NCBI GenBank assembly: GCA_037577475.1
Contig: CM075183.1
Span: 20,057,781 to 20,121,780, forward strand
DNA from: Chaunax sp. Z400
Lineage: Eukaryota > Chordata > Actinopteri > Lophiiformes > Chaunacidae
DNA length: 64,000 nt
Direction: 5' to 3'
Shown: in pieces, positions 51,019-63,580 of the stretch
Numbering within the stretch: the stretch's first letter is position 1
Layout: each line of letters opens with the position of its first letter
Program-made: the position numbers and the translations under genes
Notes under the pieces: generated by a model
Told to the model about the DNA's origin: nothing
What the model saw: only the letters and a program-made list of their open reading frames with translations
Databases searched by the model: none

Positions 51019-51078
51019 GTGACATCACAGCAGGTGTTTTCCCTTAGCTGTCAAAAGCAACACCTGCTGTGACATCAC
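51019..51078. repeat. 20-bp-arm inverted repeat (hairpin)
   Basis: The left arm GTGACATCACAGCAGGTGTT (51019-51038) and right arm AACACCTGCTGTGACATCAC (51059-51078) pair at 18 of 20 positions across a 20-nt loop. It could be a short element relic or a foldable RNA. Confidence 0.8.
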
Positions 51079-51550
51079 CAATCACATGTTTCAGTGCAGC
51101 ACTTCATTGATTTAATATTGGCTGCATCTGGTCTTATTTGTTATGTTGAAAGAGAATTAATCTGTGAAGAATCTCCAGGGAATGTATTTGTTTTAAAAAA
51201 AATGCAGTGTCAAACTTTGACTGTTAGAAACATTTAATTTAGAATAATATAAAAGGGTGAAAAGCAGTAAATGTTCCGCGTTTGGGAACAGTTTGGGAAC
51301 AGTTTGGGAACATATTCATATTTCAGTGATGTCAAACAATAGTTAAAGAGATGCAGATGCATAGAATTCAGCATGTGAGACTTTCACCAGGTCACATGAG
51401 GTATTTGAAACATGAGAGGAAAGTGATGTGGTTTAAATTAATGGCGGCTTTAAGCTCCAGCTTTGGTCCCTGTTGGATGATGAATTGTGTCTTCTACAAA
51501 TCTGGAAATCAGTTGTTTTGGCCTCAGTTGTAAAGTTGTGGCTTGTGTGG

Positions 51551-51590
51551 CATTCATTCATTCATTCATTCATTCATCATCATCATCATC
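51551..51590. repeat. (ATTC)n/(ATC)n repeat
   Basis: A CATT tetranucleotide run passing into CAT triplets. Confidence 0.9.
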
Positions 51591-53027
51591 TCATGTGTGA
51601 GGAGGCACGGCGCCAGGTTCTACACCAGCATCAGCTGCGAAAGACCAGAATGCAATGCAGCTAAAATGAATAAAAAGTCTCTTCAGTGGTTGCTGTCACA
51701 TTTTCTGTCGTCACCTCAATATGAGATTGTGCCTGATAGTAATATAGGATGAAGCAGTCGGCTGCAGCTCCAATGTGCAGCAGGTTGTACCACACAGGAT
51801 GGATAAGGCGGAATAATGATGTCGCTCTATGGGTTATTTTGCATGCATAAAACTGCTAATGCTAGCTTGCAGTTTGAGGTAACATCACATACGATATATT
51901 AGTTTCTGTTTTTAGTTCCTGTTTCATTTTTTCTGCTCATTTCAGACAATATTTCACTCTGAACGACTGACTTCCTTCTAAATGTTGTTATGAAGATTAA
52001 ATGGTTGATGAGGGAAAGAAAGCGGCTTTAACTCCCCTCTTTTTCTCTCTCTAATTCCTCTCCTCCCTCATTCCCACGGGTGGACATCAACCACATGACT
52101 CCATCCCTCCCTGCTGGCCCCTCTGTTATTCCCCTTCTCTCCTTTTCTTACTTTTTTCCCTCTCCCCATCTTCATCCTCCAACACTTGTCAGGAACGTGC
52201 AGAGGGATGATTTTTAGAGATGCGTTCAGGTTCTGATTCGACAAAACGACACATTGGATGCCTTTAGAGATCTTAACCTTTATTTTTTATAATCCCGCTG
52301 GTTTCATCACAGATGGACTCGACGTGTTTTCAGGGTCAAAATGTTCCCTTCTCCTCCTCCTCCTCCTCCTCCTCCCTCGCCATCTTTCTTCCTACAGGCA
52401 GTGATTCAGAGGGCAGCACACAAACATCCTGCTACCACTGCAACACACATTTATTGATAATAGTACAATTTAGTTTTTACTTACTTATTCAACATTCAGA
52501 GCTGTTAAATCTCTGGGAGGGAATCTCGTTTGCACATTTTTATAAATCAAGTAATTTAAACAATAAGAGAAGGAAAAATGTAAATTTTAATGTTGAAGAG
52601 ATTTGAAGAGAAATAGATTTTTTTTAACGTTCCTTTTCTGGTTGTAGAAAGAGCTGCAGCTGCTGTGTTATCGCTGTAGGGATATATTTGTACCATGTAA
52701 TGATGACATCATGATTTTTTTCAACTTATTATGCTCCGTCAGCGTTTTCTGGTCGATCAATCGGTCGACTTCTACTAAACTGCGAGAAGCTGAGTGATGA
52801 TTCTTCTTCTCTGGTCCGAACTGATGCCTCAGTGATGTTTTCTCTGTCGTCACATTCTCATCTGTTGACTGGACAAAAGTTCATGATTCACTGGAGATTC
52901 TCAGAAAGTCAGTAAAACAGATGTGTTTTCTCAGGTCAGTGAGAAACTATAGTCGATGTTCTACATCTAATGTTTCTGTTGGAGCTCCCAGTGTTTTCAC
53001 TGTGTTTTATTAGTGTGTGATCCTGCA

Positions 53028-53030
<3 letters not shown>

Positions 53031-53099
<69 letters not shown>
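53031..53099. repeat. (TG)16(AG)18 compound microsatellite
   Basis: A TG tract directly joined to an AG tract. A second AG tract followed by GT units lies at 53246-53292. Confidence 0.95.
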
Positions 53100-53102
<3 letters not shown>

Positions 53103-53241
53103 TACTTGTGTGTATTTGTTACTGCACATGTTCGTTTCTCTGTATGAGTATGATTGGTTAGGAGCTAAAGGATTAGGTAGAAGTGGAGATCTGGGCCCCT
53201 CAGGGGGTTCTGTGGTCAAGATGTGGCCTTTAATTAGTCCG

Positions 53242-53245
<4 letters not shown>

Positions 53246-53283
<38 letters not shown>

Positions 53284-53292
53284 GTGTGTGTG
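53246..53292. repeat. (AG)n(GT)n compound microsatellite
   Basis: An AG tract of about 35 bp running into GGGTGTGTGTGTG; it is the inverse order of the 53031-53099 compound tract. Confidence 0.93.
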
Positions 53293-53409
53293 TACAAGTG
53301 AAGAAAACGACCAATCACAGACAAAGAAAGTCCTGTTGTTCTCCAGAAAAGCCAGTCATAGATTCAGGTAAAAACTTCCTGTCTTGGCAGAAAGCCTGGT
53401 CCTTTCCCT

Positions 53410-53414
53410 TTCTC

Positions 53415-53491
<77 letters not shown>
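53410..53491. repeat. (TC)n microsatellite
   Basis: About 80 bp of TC with one G and one T interruption. It is complementary to the two AG tracts 130-350 bp upstream. Confidence 0.95.
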
Positions 53492-53589
53492 ACAACCATA
53501 CACACAGATTGAGAGTTTTAGAGCAGAAAGAGGCAAGAAAAGGACTAAAAATGGAAGAGGAGGTTGTGATAACGCAGAGGTACCGATGT

Positions 53590-53800
53590 GCACTTTTTTT
53601 CTTCTTCGTTGTTTCCGCACACATTTGTCGTGCCTTGCTTGACTTGTAGCTACACTGGCCTCAACCGTTTCCGGTGGTGTTGCTCGGTTTCGTCCGTCTC
53701 GTCCGTCTCGTCCGTATCTGTAAGCATCTCTGAAAACGTGTCCGATTACATACAGAATGAATGCGTACATGTCCGTCTTTAACGTAGAGCATAAAACGGG
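53590..53800 (+). mobile_element. ACGGA-rich interspersed element (copy E, longest)
   Basis: The left part (about 53590-53652) is the reverse complement of 13640-13702. The right part (AAACGTGTCCGATTACATAC...TCCGTCTTTAACGTAGAGCATAAAACGGG in outline) matches copies C and D. A CGTCCGTCT triplicate lies between them. This copy links the two halves seen separately elsewhere. Confidence 0.7.
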
Positions 53801-54129
53801 CCTTTAGTAGGAGCATTCAGGTGTTCATCAGGGAGACGAGTGAAGAAGAGCTGCGCCTTCAGTTCCTCTACCAGGAGAGAGCGCCAGGCTCCTGTAGAGG
53901 TGAGCTCCGTTACCGATTTGTTTAGAAAAGGAAGGTGTGCCACAGGGAGATTGCATTGAGAAAGTTGCATTAAGAAGCGGTGGAGGTTTGCTCTTTCTTA
54001 GTGCTGTGAAGGTATCTGTGTACCGATCTGCACCTGTTGTTATCCACAGGACGAGTCATTAATAAACACTATATACGTATAACTGCTTACAATATTGTTC
54101 ACATACTGCCTGACTCCAATTTCTCCACA

Positions 54130-54157
54130 AAAAGAAAGAAAGAAAGAAAGAAAGAAA
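54130..54157. repeat. (AAAG)n microsatellite
   Basis: About seven AAAG units. Confidence 0.9.
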
Positions 54158-55512
54158 TACCACAGGAGTCCAGGAGACTAACTGCAGTGATATAATGCAG
54201 GAAGAGGCCCAGTGTGTGCAGTAAAAAAACCGGTGCATGTGCAGAACAGCGCCTGTTTTACACATGTGTGTGCAGATCCTCCAGTTTCTGCTATAAGCTC
54301 ACAAGATGTCTCCTCTCTTCATGTCTGCCTGTCTCTTTCATACTGTGTGCGATCATGAGGACAAGATACGAGGACAATTTGCAATGCCGACTCCCGGAGA
54401 GCTGATTCCTATCATAGAGGAGAGAGGAGATGAGAGGGGAGAGGGGTGAGGGAAGGGGGTTTGAGGTTTTTTTTTTGTGTCAAGCCTTCAGCCAATGGGA
54501 GATAAACCTTTAAAACAATAGGTTACAACTATGAGTGAAGAGGATTTGGTGGTAGATGAAGTAAACTACACTCAGTTAGGCTCTGCAGAGGGTAAAAACA
54601 GCTATAATTACGTTCTTCGTCTTCTTCTGTGGTGTTTAAAAGGTGGTTTGCATCCAAAATGTTGCATTGCAGCATGACAACTGATTAGAAATACCCTCAG
54701 TTCTATAATCTCTAACTATGTTGCCCATGCATCCTAAATAACGCAGTGTTTCCTCGACCATTCATTTGGAGGATGCTGATAGACACGTACACATCAATGC
54801 AGTTGCAATAGTAATCAGATATACCAATAAAACCCTGATGGAGTCATTCAGAGTCCTTCCTGTGTTGGGCTGACTAAACAGCTTCATGAGCGTTTGCAGC
54901 ACCAGCAGGTTTTATCAGCGTGTTTCTGTGCAGAGCTTTTCTCTGAGGGTTCGATTGGACTAAAAGGCTGGCTGTCAACAGCAACACGCTTAACGCTGGC
55001 CAAGGCATGCTGTAATGGTGGACGCGATCACTTCCAGATGACAAACAGAGAGGAGTGTGTGTGTGTGTGGGGGGGGATGTTTGGAGCAGGAATGACACTT
55101 CTATGTGGAGGGAGGTATCTGGTTTACATGCAGAGAAGAAGAGGGAAAGTGTGTTGCCATAACAACAGGGGGAGGAAAGGACGCGAAGGATGAGGAGACG
55201 AGGAGACAATCCTGTTTCACACAAATTTAAAGTTTTTAAAACTTCCAACTTGTAGTCATAAACTATTCAACAGCGACATCGTCTGAAAATCCTGTTAATT
55301 TGGTAAAGTTTCAGACTCTTTGGATCAGGTCTGGCTGCGTTCAGCGCTGTCAGGGAAAATCTAAAATATTTGTTGGCAGCCAGGAGGCTGGGAAAGCGAG
55401 CTGTAGTAGAGGAAGAGTACAACAACAGAACACACAGTCCTCACACTGAACACATGGACCTGGACACCCTGATGGGTTGTGTTTGTGTGCCCACACCTCC
55501 TGCTACCAGCCC

Positions 55513-55593
55513 GCCGCCTGGCAGCCGCCTGGCAGCCGCCTGGCAGCCGCCTGGCAGCCGCCTGGCAGCCGCCTGGCAGCCGCCTGGCAGCCG
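55513..55593. repeat. 11-bp minisatellite, seven copies
   Basis: The unit GCCGCCTGGCA is repeated about seven times with no visible variation. Because 11 is not a multiple of 3, all three forward frames read the same 11-residue cycle (PGSRLAAAWQP). These frames are artefacts. Confidence 0.95.
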
Positions 55594-55794
55594 CGACGCT
55601 CCACGGTTTGGATGTGGAGCGACAAAACAGTGTGTGTGTTCATAAACAATTCATATCAACATTGTGTATTTTTGTTGTTGTGTTGTTTGGTGTTATTTAT
55701 CAGTCACACTTAGCTTGATGGTCATTTTGTGTCTGAGTTTACCGACAGTGTTACTCTGTTACCTTCGCCGAGGAGGTTATGAAACAACCCATTA

Positions 55795-55905
55795 AATCTG
55801 GATGTTTGGATGAACCCCGCCTCCTGCCCAAAGTCAGCTGGGATAGGCTCCAGCCCCCCCCCCATGACCCTACAAGATAAGAGGTTACAGATAATGAAAC
55901 CATGA
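55795..55905 (+). repeat. LINE/SINE-tail-like fragment
   Basis: CCCGCCTCCTGCCCAAAGTC followed by AGCTGGGATAGGCTCCAGCC, a C run and GATAAGAGGTTACAGATAAT matches a very common vertebrate repeat tail phrase. Related to 26585-26660. Confidence 0.65.
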
Positions 55906-56199
55906 ATTATTGAAATCACTTATCTTAAAGGCTTTTTAAAAGGCGTTAGTTCCTCACATGTTGCACATCTGATTTTTAAGCTCTTCTTACAGCTTGTCAG
56001 CTGAGTGATGGGGTTTCTATGGTTACGTGAACTCGCACATCTTCCTGCATCCATGCAGCGTTTTCATCAATGAACATTTTTCTAGCAGGTTTTCCCTCTG
56101 TGATTGTATTTTATCATTATTTGGTGTCTTTTTTAGTCTTTTTTTATTGTTATTGCTGCATGTCCTCTGTTTGCCCCCCTCTAAACTTTTGGTTTTGGT

Positions 56200-56275
56200 T
56201 TTGTGCCACCCCGAGAATTTCAGTGGGCCCCCCTGAGGCCACCCCTATGCAAAACTTCTGGAGGCGCCCCTGAGT
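56200..56275 (-). mobile_element. Possible DNA-transposon end fragment
   Basis: The reverse complement begins CAGGGGCGCCTCCAGAAGTT and continues with a GGGGTGGCC stretch and GGGGGGCCC. This CAGGGGCG start is typical of hAT-type fish elements. Single end only, low certainty. Confidence 0.4.
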
Positions 56276-56764
56276 ACTCAGTATGCAGAAAACAGCACTT
56301 CCTGGAGAATAGCAAATGACAGCAAAGAATCCTCCTATGACATCATCATCCTCGATCCTGTGGTTGTTTACAAACTGTGAGAGGAAGTGTTGAAATTAAA
56401 GAATGTTTGTTTCTGCTGATTCTCTGATTACCAGTTACTTTTTCTTTTTCTTTTTCTGTCTCTCTCCTTGTGCTGATCTTTCTCGGTCACGACTCTCAAG
56501 CTCTTTTCACTCGTTTTTTCTCTCCTTGTGCTGTGTCTCGTCTCACCCGTCTTCCCTCCCTCTCTGCCTCATTCTGCAAATTGTCAAGCGATGACAGAAA
56601 CCAGCTTGTGAACGACAGACAGAGAGAGGACAGAGAGCAAACAGGGAATAGATTAGAAAGACAACCCCCCCCCCCAGAAAACAGTGGATAAGTGGAACAA
56701 AGAAGGAGAAAAGGAAAGCAGTGAGTTGAGAAAAAAATGTGTTCATGCATTTAGAGGATTTTTA

Positions 56765-57000
56765 TTGAGCGATTTGTGTGTTTATGTGACGTTTTTGAGG
56801 AGAGAGGGATGGTAGGAAGAGAAAGTGAAAAGAGAGGATGAGCTAATGATTGAATGAGGAGAGAGGGATGGGAAAAGAGAGGTAAAAAAAAAGGAGGCGA
56901 GGAAAGAGAAAAGAGATCACAGTGAAATGGACTGAGGAGAAAAGTGAAAGAACGATAGAGGAGAGGGAGGAGAGGGAGGAGAGGGAGGAGAGGGATGAAA
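56765..57000. repeat. Purine-rich tract with (GAGGGAG)n block
   Basis: About 235 bp dominated by A and G, including four GGAGAGGGAG-type units at 56955-56997. A CT-rich stretch of opposite sense lies 200 bp upstream (56430-56580). Confidence 0.75.
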
Positions 57001-57090
57001 TGGTGAGTGGGTGGATGAAAATGAAAGAGTGTTACTGTAGTATGATGCTCTGTGAAGGAATGCATCATTCATCAGCCTCTCTATTAGACT

Positions 57091-57092
57091 GT

Positions 57093-57177
<85 letters not shown>

Positions 57178-57207
57178 TGTGTGTGTCTGTGTGTGTGTGT
57201 GTCTGTG

Positions 57208-57239
<32 letters not shown>
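57091..57239. repeat. (TG)n with TCTG interruptions
   Basis: About 150 bp of TG broken by several TGTC variants. Confidence 0.96.
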
Positions 57240-59416
57240 CCACCCGTTTAGTCTTAAAGTGGGCGTTTCAGAGTGAGAAAATTTATGTGTACAAAACATG
57301 ACATCATCTTTAAATGTCAAAACAGATTTGTTGTTTGTGGTTGTAAAATACTCAGTAGTGGTTATTCAGGTTTTCTCAGTGTGTGGGGGTGTGGGTGTGT
57401 GTGTGAGTGTGTTTGCCTAGCCTTTGTGACAATGACACACTTGTGTGTTGTTTATGTGCGCTGCCTCACAGTTTTGTCTCCAGCAAGTTTTTTGTACACA
57501 TTAGTCACATTTAAGATCATTCAGGGTTTGATTTTTAAAAAAAAACTTTTTGTTCATTTTACATTTGTCACTTTATCTAAAAATGTTTTTTTTATGCCTC
57601 AATCAAAAAGATGAGAACGGATGAACTGAACGTCTCATAAAAAGCTGTTGTTGTGTAGTGTTGTGCGTTCTGTCAATTAAAGCAGCTTTAGTGGATTGTG
57701 TTTTGCCCGTTTAGCACCTAGCGGTTGCTAGCTGTTTATGTCTGAATATTAGGACTATGCTAAATAATCAAACAACCCTCATGCCTTCCTTCCTCCCGTT
57801 TCTACCTCCTCCTCTCTCTCCGTCTCCCCCCTCTCCCCCCCTCTCAGACTCCGCAGTAAATATTCTGTAATCAGCCTCACATGCTTCTCTGCTCACACAG
57901 GCCTGCTGCTGTCACCTCACACACTGACCAGACTGTGTGCGCCTCCTTCCAGCTCCTGGTTTTGATCTAGCTGCCAGTTTATTTCACATGCAAATCATTT
58001 AAAGTTCATCTCTCTCTTTCTATCCAGTGCCATCCCTCGCTCCGTCCAGCTGCAGAGTAAACTGGAGGTTTTTGGTTTATGCTGGAGGACACTGTAACCA
58101 AACTGCAAAAGATTTTCAGCAGTGAATCAGGTCAAATATGTCTAGAAATAACTCTGAATACTTGTGTTTTTACATTCACCACACTGAGGTCATATAGGGG
58201 GGAGGTTGGGGCGCAAATAGCAGTACTTTGACACTTTATATTCATATTACTAGTTCTTAAAATCATGCACACAGTCACAGGGGTGTGTAATATTAATTCT
58301 ATGCACATTAAATAAGCAAATATATTTCCCAGTGTCTCATATCAAGAAGGAAATAAAAAGCAGATTAAATGTTATAGTGGCAACTGATATTGAGACAGCC
58401 TTAAATCGAGATTATCTCATAGTTACAAGAGTTTTTCTTATAATTACATCATATTAAGTCATAATTATGAGATTAAATGCCTTTTTTTCTTTGGTTAAGG
58501 CAGTGTTCTTTAAAAAAAACAAAAAAAACAAATGGAAGTGAATTTGAGGCAAAACGTAAAATAAAATATGTAACATAGATATTCTTTATATGAAACAATA
58601 ATAAATAGAGGTGTAAGATCTGGATTTCTGAAATGGCTAAAAGTAATAAATGTATTGGTTTTAAGTTGGGATTGTGTTTTTTTTAATGAGTCAGATGCTC
58701 TAAAATAAAAGAAAAAACATCTTTCTGGACTATCAGGATCACAATGATAGTAAACAGCATCACATGATAATAATATTATTATATATATTACAGTCCCTAC
58801 TGTGTTTTTACATTTGTGTTTAGTTTTGACCAGTTTTGACGTTTCAGTCTCTAGTGATTCAGTTTTTGTTTTTTTATACTTCCTGTGGACTAAATTCAGT
58901 GGCAAAGCAGCGCTGGCCAAAATTCACGGCGCCTCAGGGAGGAATTTTACTCTACAACTCTTGGAGTTGGCATCGCAACTGAAAAATACAACCGAAGCGA
59001 CGTCATTCTGTTTTCTTCCCCTTTCTGCTTCCGTGTCTCCCTCTGAAACTCCCTCCACAGCTTCATCTCCTCTCTTCAGACCGTTTCAATGGAGATTTCC
59101 AAGTGAAAATAAAATTAATATAAGATTAATGATCATGTATATGTGGATCTGTCTCAGCTATGTCATAAATGTATGAAATATTACTTTTTTTCTCACCTCA
59201 TAAGATCATTTAAACCAATGAGTCAACATAAATGATAAATTCTGCAGCTCATTATGAATTATAATAAATCATAAATAAAGTTAATTTTTATTAATTTTAT
59301 TTTATGAGGCACAAACTAAAAGTGACAGAAAATACAAACATTTCAAATGTACAAAAAGGAATATTTTTATAATAATATTAATATAATAATATTTTTACTT
59401 TCAGTTCCTGTTATGG

Positions 59417-59430
59417 CCACTAGGCGGCAG
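59417..59430 (+). promoter_or_regulatory. CTCF-like motif
   Basis: CCACTAGGCGGCAG matches the CTCF core in forward orientation. Motif evidence only. Confidence 0.4.
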
Positions 59431-62400
59431 CAGATCCCAGCTGTTGGTGTAAACCTGTCACAGTGTCCTTATGCGAGTTTACTTCACCACCATCACTCTA
59501 AAGCTCTCCTCCTCCGTCACTCCCTTCTTCTTCTCTCTTTATCTCAAACCCCTGCTTTGCACTTTGAAGGATGCTCTCATCTCACTGTTTGATTTATATT
59601 TTAAAAATCTTTTTTTTTGGTGCGCCGTGCAGAATTTAATGCTTTGCTTCAAGGAAGAAGGCGACACTGCTGGAGTTTACTGGTGGGTCCACTGCTGGGC
59701 TTAAAGCTGGCTTAAAGAAGGGCAGTCAAAAATGCATTTAATCCCTGAGATTGTGTGTCCAACACTGGGATGAGTGTGGAAGTATGGGCAGCATAAACAT
59801 TGGTCCTCTGAAGCAGAGCATCAGGAAGTGCTGCAGGTTTGGTTTCAACTTTGAACGGAGGGCGTATTAAGTGGGGATGTGGGAGTCGAACATTTCATTT
59901 CCTGCATTCTGCTGGATTTTTACGCACCGATTTGAAAGCGGAAATTTCTTATCCTGTGAGGAAAACACAGAATTCTAGCAACAGGTCACAATTCAAATAG
60001 AATGAAATGTGCTTTCAGGAATGTGCAATGTCAAAATAAAAGTCCTCTGCTACTTTGATGCTTTTATTTGACAAATGCACCTGTTTAAATAGCAATGGGG
60101 GACGTGTTGGTTAAATATCAAGCAAGGATTAAAGGAGGAAGGAAGGTGACTTTTAGAGCGATGGAGGAGGTCGGTTTTTCCTTCACTCTCTCAGCTTTGG
60201 AGGAAATGACTTGATGGTTGCTTTAAATGCAGCATCAGGCTAACAGGTTCAATTTCCTCTGTGACTCAAACTGGAACCTGTGCTTCACTTAAACTCCAGT
60301 TTCCTCTCCACAATAATAAAAATACATCTACAAATAGTTCATTTAAGATGTCTTGAAGCTCTGATAAAGTTCTAGCTTTTCTTTGGTTCTCATCCGGCCT
60401 TCAGGCGTCTCCTTTTAATTGCGGCTCAAAGATTTGGAGGCGATGTGAAGGAGAGAGACCAGAGATGAGACCCCACCACCACCACACCACACGCTCTCCT
60501 CCTCCCATCTTTTCCACTCCTTTTAGGGATTACAGTCTGGCTGCTCTCTGGCATCATTATCTGCTGTGGGATGGAGCTTCGACACAGTCACAGAGTCTGG
60601 AATGTGTGTTCGTCTTCCGGGCAGCGTGATTGTTTATGTGTCGTTGTCCGACTGAACGTGTGTTTATTGTCCTCCACGGCGCTCCCGGGGAGAAGGGGAT
60701 AATGATGGAGGGAGTGGGCTGTGGCTTAGAGAGAGGAGGGGGAGTCATGAAAGGCTCCCAGCAGGAAGGGAGGGAGACCATGAAGAACAAAATAGAATCA
60801 AATTAAAGATGGGAAATGGAGTAATAAGGAGGTCAAAAGTTAAACTGGAAGGAGTAAAACGGGATTTTAGGATGGAGAGGAAGGAGAAAGTTGAAAATGG
60901 AAAGAAGTGTAAGAAAAAATTACTAATATTACACTGTTAAAATGATATTTTATAAGCACCTCATATGTTTTGTATGAAAATGTTATTTATAAGGTACCTG
61001 TGCCATTTTGTAGTAAAATATAAAGAATAATGTGTAAGAAAATGTTTACATTTATACACTTTACTGGCAGTAAAATTTTTACCCAGATTTTTGTGTTGCA
61101 GGCTTTTTTTTTTAACAATATCAATTTTATCTGTAAAGATCAGGTAACATAAATATGTTATTTTGGGAGAAGCAAACCTTCCTCATATCTAATCACCATA
61201 TCCAGAATGAGCTTACAGATGTTTTTAAGGAGGTGCTGGATTTTATGGGCTCTCCTGACGAGGAGAAACAAACAAGCTCCCTCTCCTTCCATCTTTTATC
61301 GTCATCTCTTCTTTATTCCTCGCCTCCGGTCACGTCTGAACCAAACTTAGAGAAGCTGATATGATGGTTAACCCTTCTAACTCTCATCTGTTTCTACTTA
61401 AACATGTCAGATCTCATTTTCTCCCGTCCCTCTCTCTCCCTCTCTCTCCCTCTCTCTGTGTGTCTTCTGGAGGAGCGCTTGTTTTTGTCGCTCCGAGGGG
61501 AGTCACCGAACGGATCGACGGCAGCAGCTGCTGCGATGCTTCAGATATTCCATGATGGATTGGATATGAAATAGATGTTTTTATTTAAATGTGTGTTAAA
61601 AAAAATTGCACAAAACGCCTCCCACGAATTGGTTTGCGTTGCCATTTTTCCCGACCCATGTCTCAGAGATCCAAATAAATCCGCCTTTTAATCACTCGCC
61701 ACATCATTTACATCTTGGCTTTTTTTCTTTCTGACCTCTTTGCAAAAGCAGTTTGAAGCTGGACCAACAGATTAAATAAGGATGAAGGAGCTGTGGGGGT
61801 GCTGCAGCAGTGTCAAGAGCAGCTCCAATAACTGGGAGCTCAGAGTTAAAAGGAGATTTTTTTTTTGTCATTTTCATTCCTCCTCTTCCTCCTCTCATTT
61901 CTTCTTCACTCTTTTTTGGCTACCCCCTCCCTCCATCACCTCCAACCTCCCTTAATCCGCTCACAATGTTGTCGGGAAGCAGCACACACAGAGAGCCAGT
62001 TTACTTTCCTTCTAAGGGGTCGTATTAAACCAGGCAGGGTGATATTTCACCCTTTTTTTTTTTTGTTGAGATTTCAAGAACTTGCCAGCTCTGCAAAAGA
62101 AAGACTCAGACGTAGAAATAGGACATTAGAAAAAGAACATTAAAGAATGCAAAGAGCTAATTATCTCTCAGGACTTGAACGAATCTTCTTCTTCATCTTA
62201 CTTTGCTGATTTGACATTATCACATGTGATAAAGAGGTGATAATTCAAATGATGTTTTTCTTCATGTGATTTTCAGATAATTGCAAATCATAGTAAACCA
62301 AAACTGTGCTTTATAGAAAACGACAACTGTAAAATCTACATTCAAGAGATTTAAAAATGCAACAAGTACCTGTATTTTGTTCCTTATCAACTTTTAATGA

Positions 62401-62439
62401 TTATCTTAATTCAATCAGCAACAAAAACAGAGACAGAAC

Positions 62440-62735
62440 AAAAACTGGAGCAATCCTCCTCCTCATGGACTGGCACAACCTCCAGATGATGTCATCCCAT
62501 TGGATGGCGGACCACTCTTCGGTCAGAGCTGCCCGGAGTTACAGTTGAGTCTGTGGAGGATGTTGACGCTGTCGCACTAAATCATTTGACCAACCCCACA
62601 GGTTTTCAATGGGGTTCATGTTGGACCTCATCCCTGGCATGTCCAGAACCATCTCCAGCAAACCAACGGCATGGTCCTGGTCATGTTTCCCAAGCCATGG
62701 TGTTCTTGCAGATGTCATTGTCTGTCCAGTGGGTT
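62440..62735 (-). pseudogene. Decayed Tc1/mariner transposase, C-terminal part
   Basis: Read on the minus strand in changing frames, it gives DNDICKNTMA (like the DNDPKHTAK region around the second catalytic Asp), MNPIENLWG (like DLNPIENLW at the third catalytic position) and ALTEEWSAIQWDDIIWRLCQ followed by SMRRRI, the usual Tc1 C-terminal helix. The reading frame is broken by stops and shifts and the Asp before LNPIE is lost, so the element is dead. No terminal repeats were found around it. Confidence 0.7.
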
Positions 62736-63540
62736 AATTTAACAGGGGAGTGGTCATTTGGGATTAGTGGGATAAAAGTGTTGTGGTTATCTCAATCAGG
62801 AGAGACTACAAAGAGGAACAACAGAATGAGACAATTATAGTAATATTACATTTATTGTGTACAAAAGACTAGTCTTTGGCGCTTAGACCCCGGCAGGAAG
62901 TAGATCCCCAAGGGAAGCCGTCCGTTGAATTAGGTCACCAAATTCCGTTAATGGCAAAAATGGGATGAAACTCCACTGTGAGGCTACATTGCGAGGAATA
63001 ACATGATCTATAATATAACTTTTTTGCCGTCATGCTTATCAAATATCGTTTGATTTGTCTTGACTTGGACTACAGAGACGGTTCGGAAAGAGGAAAGAGA
63101 CATTTGGGAAAGATGGACGAGATAAAATGACAGAAGTCGTTATTTAATAATGTCAGAGACGAGTGATGTGAGGAAAACCAGACAGAGTGGAAGAGCTAAC
63201 TGGGGGTGAGTCGAGATGAGGCTGGGATAGAGGGAGAGGAGGTGAAGTGATGGTACTCCTCCAGACTCTTCCATTCCTCTGGGGAGCAGAGAAAGTCTGT
63301 CTTGAGTTAGCCATGCAGAAGTGGGACACACACACAGACACACACATACAGTAATCCCTCACCCCCCTCACACCCTAACACTTGTCCTCGTCTCCTCCCC
63401 CTCTCTCCCTCCATTTGCTATCTGAAGGCAAAGACGGTGCATTTACTGTCCGTCTCTTTCTCTGTTTCCAGCTGTTTTGGCAGTTTTTTTGATTTGTTTT
63501 TATTTGTCTGCAGGACGGTGAAGTTCAGGTAGGAGGATAA

Positions 63541-63580
63541 GGGAGGTGGTGGAGGGAGGTGGTGGAGGGAGGTGGTGGAA
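63541..63580. repeat. (GGAGGTGGT)n short tandem repeat
   Basis: About three copies of a 13-base GGAGGTGGTGGAG-type unit. G-rich and potentially G-quadruplex forming. Confidence 0.8.

Noticed and set aside
54214..54405. Possible alternative NHS-family exon (MRTRYEDNLQCRLPES end)
   Set aside because: No resemblance to NHS exons and no clear donor after it. It ends in its own stop codon.
62217..62232. Perfect 16-bp palindrome TTATCACATGTGATAA
   Set aside because: Short perfect palindromes of this length in AT-rich DNA are expected by chance in 64 kb, and no associated structure was seen.
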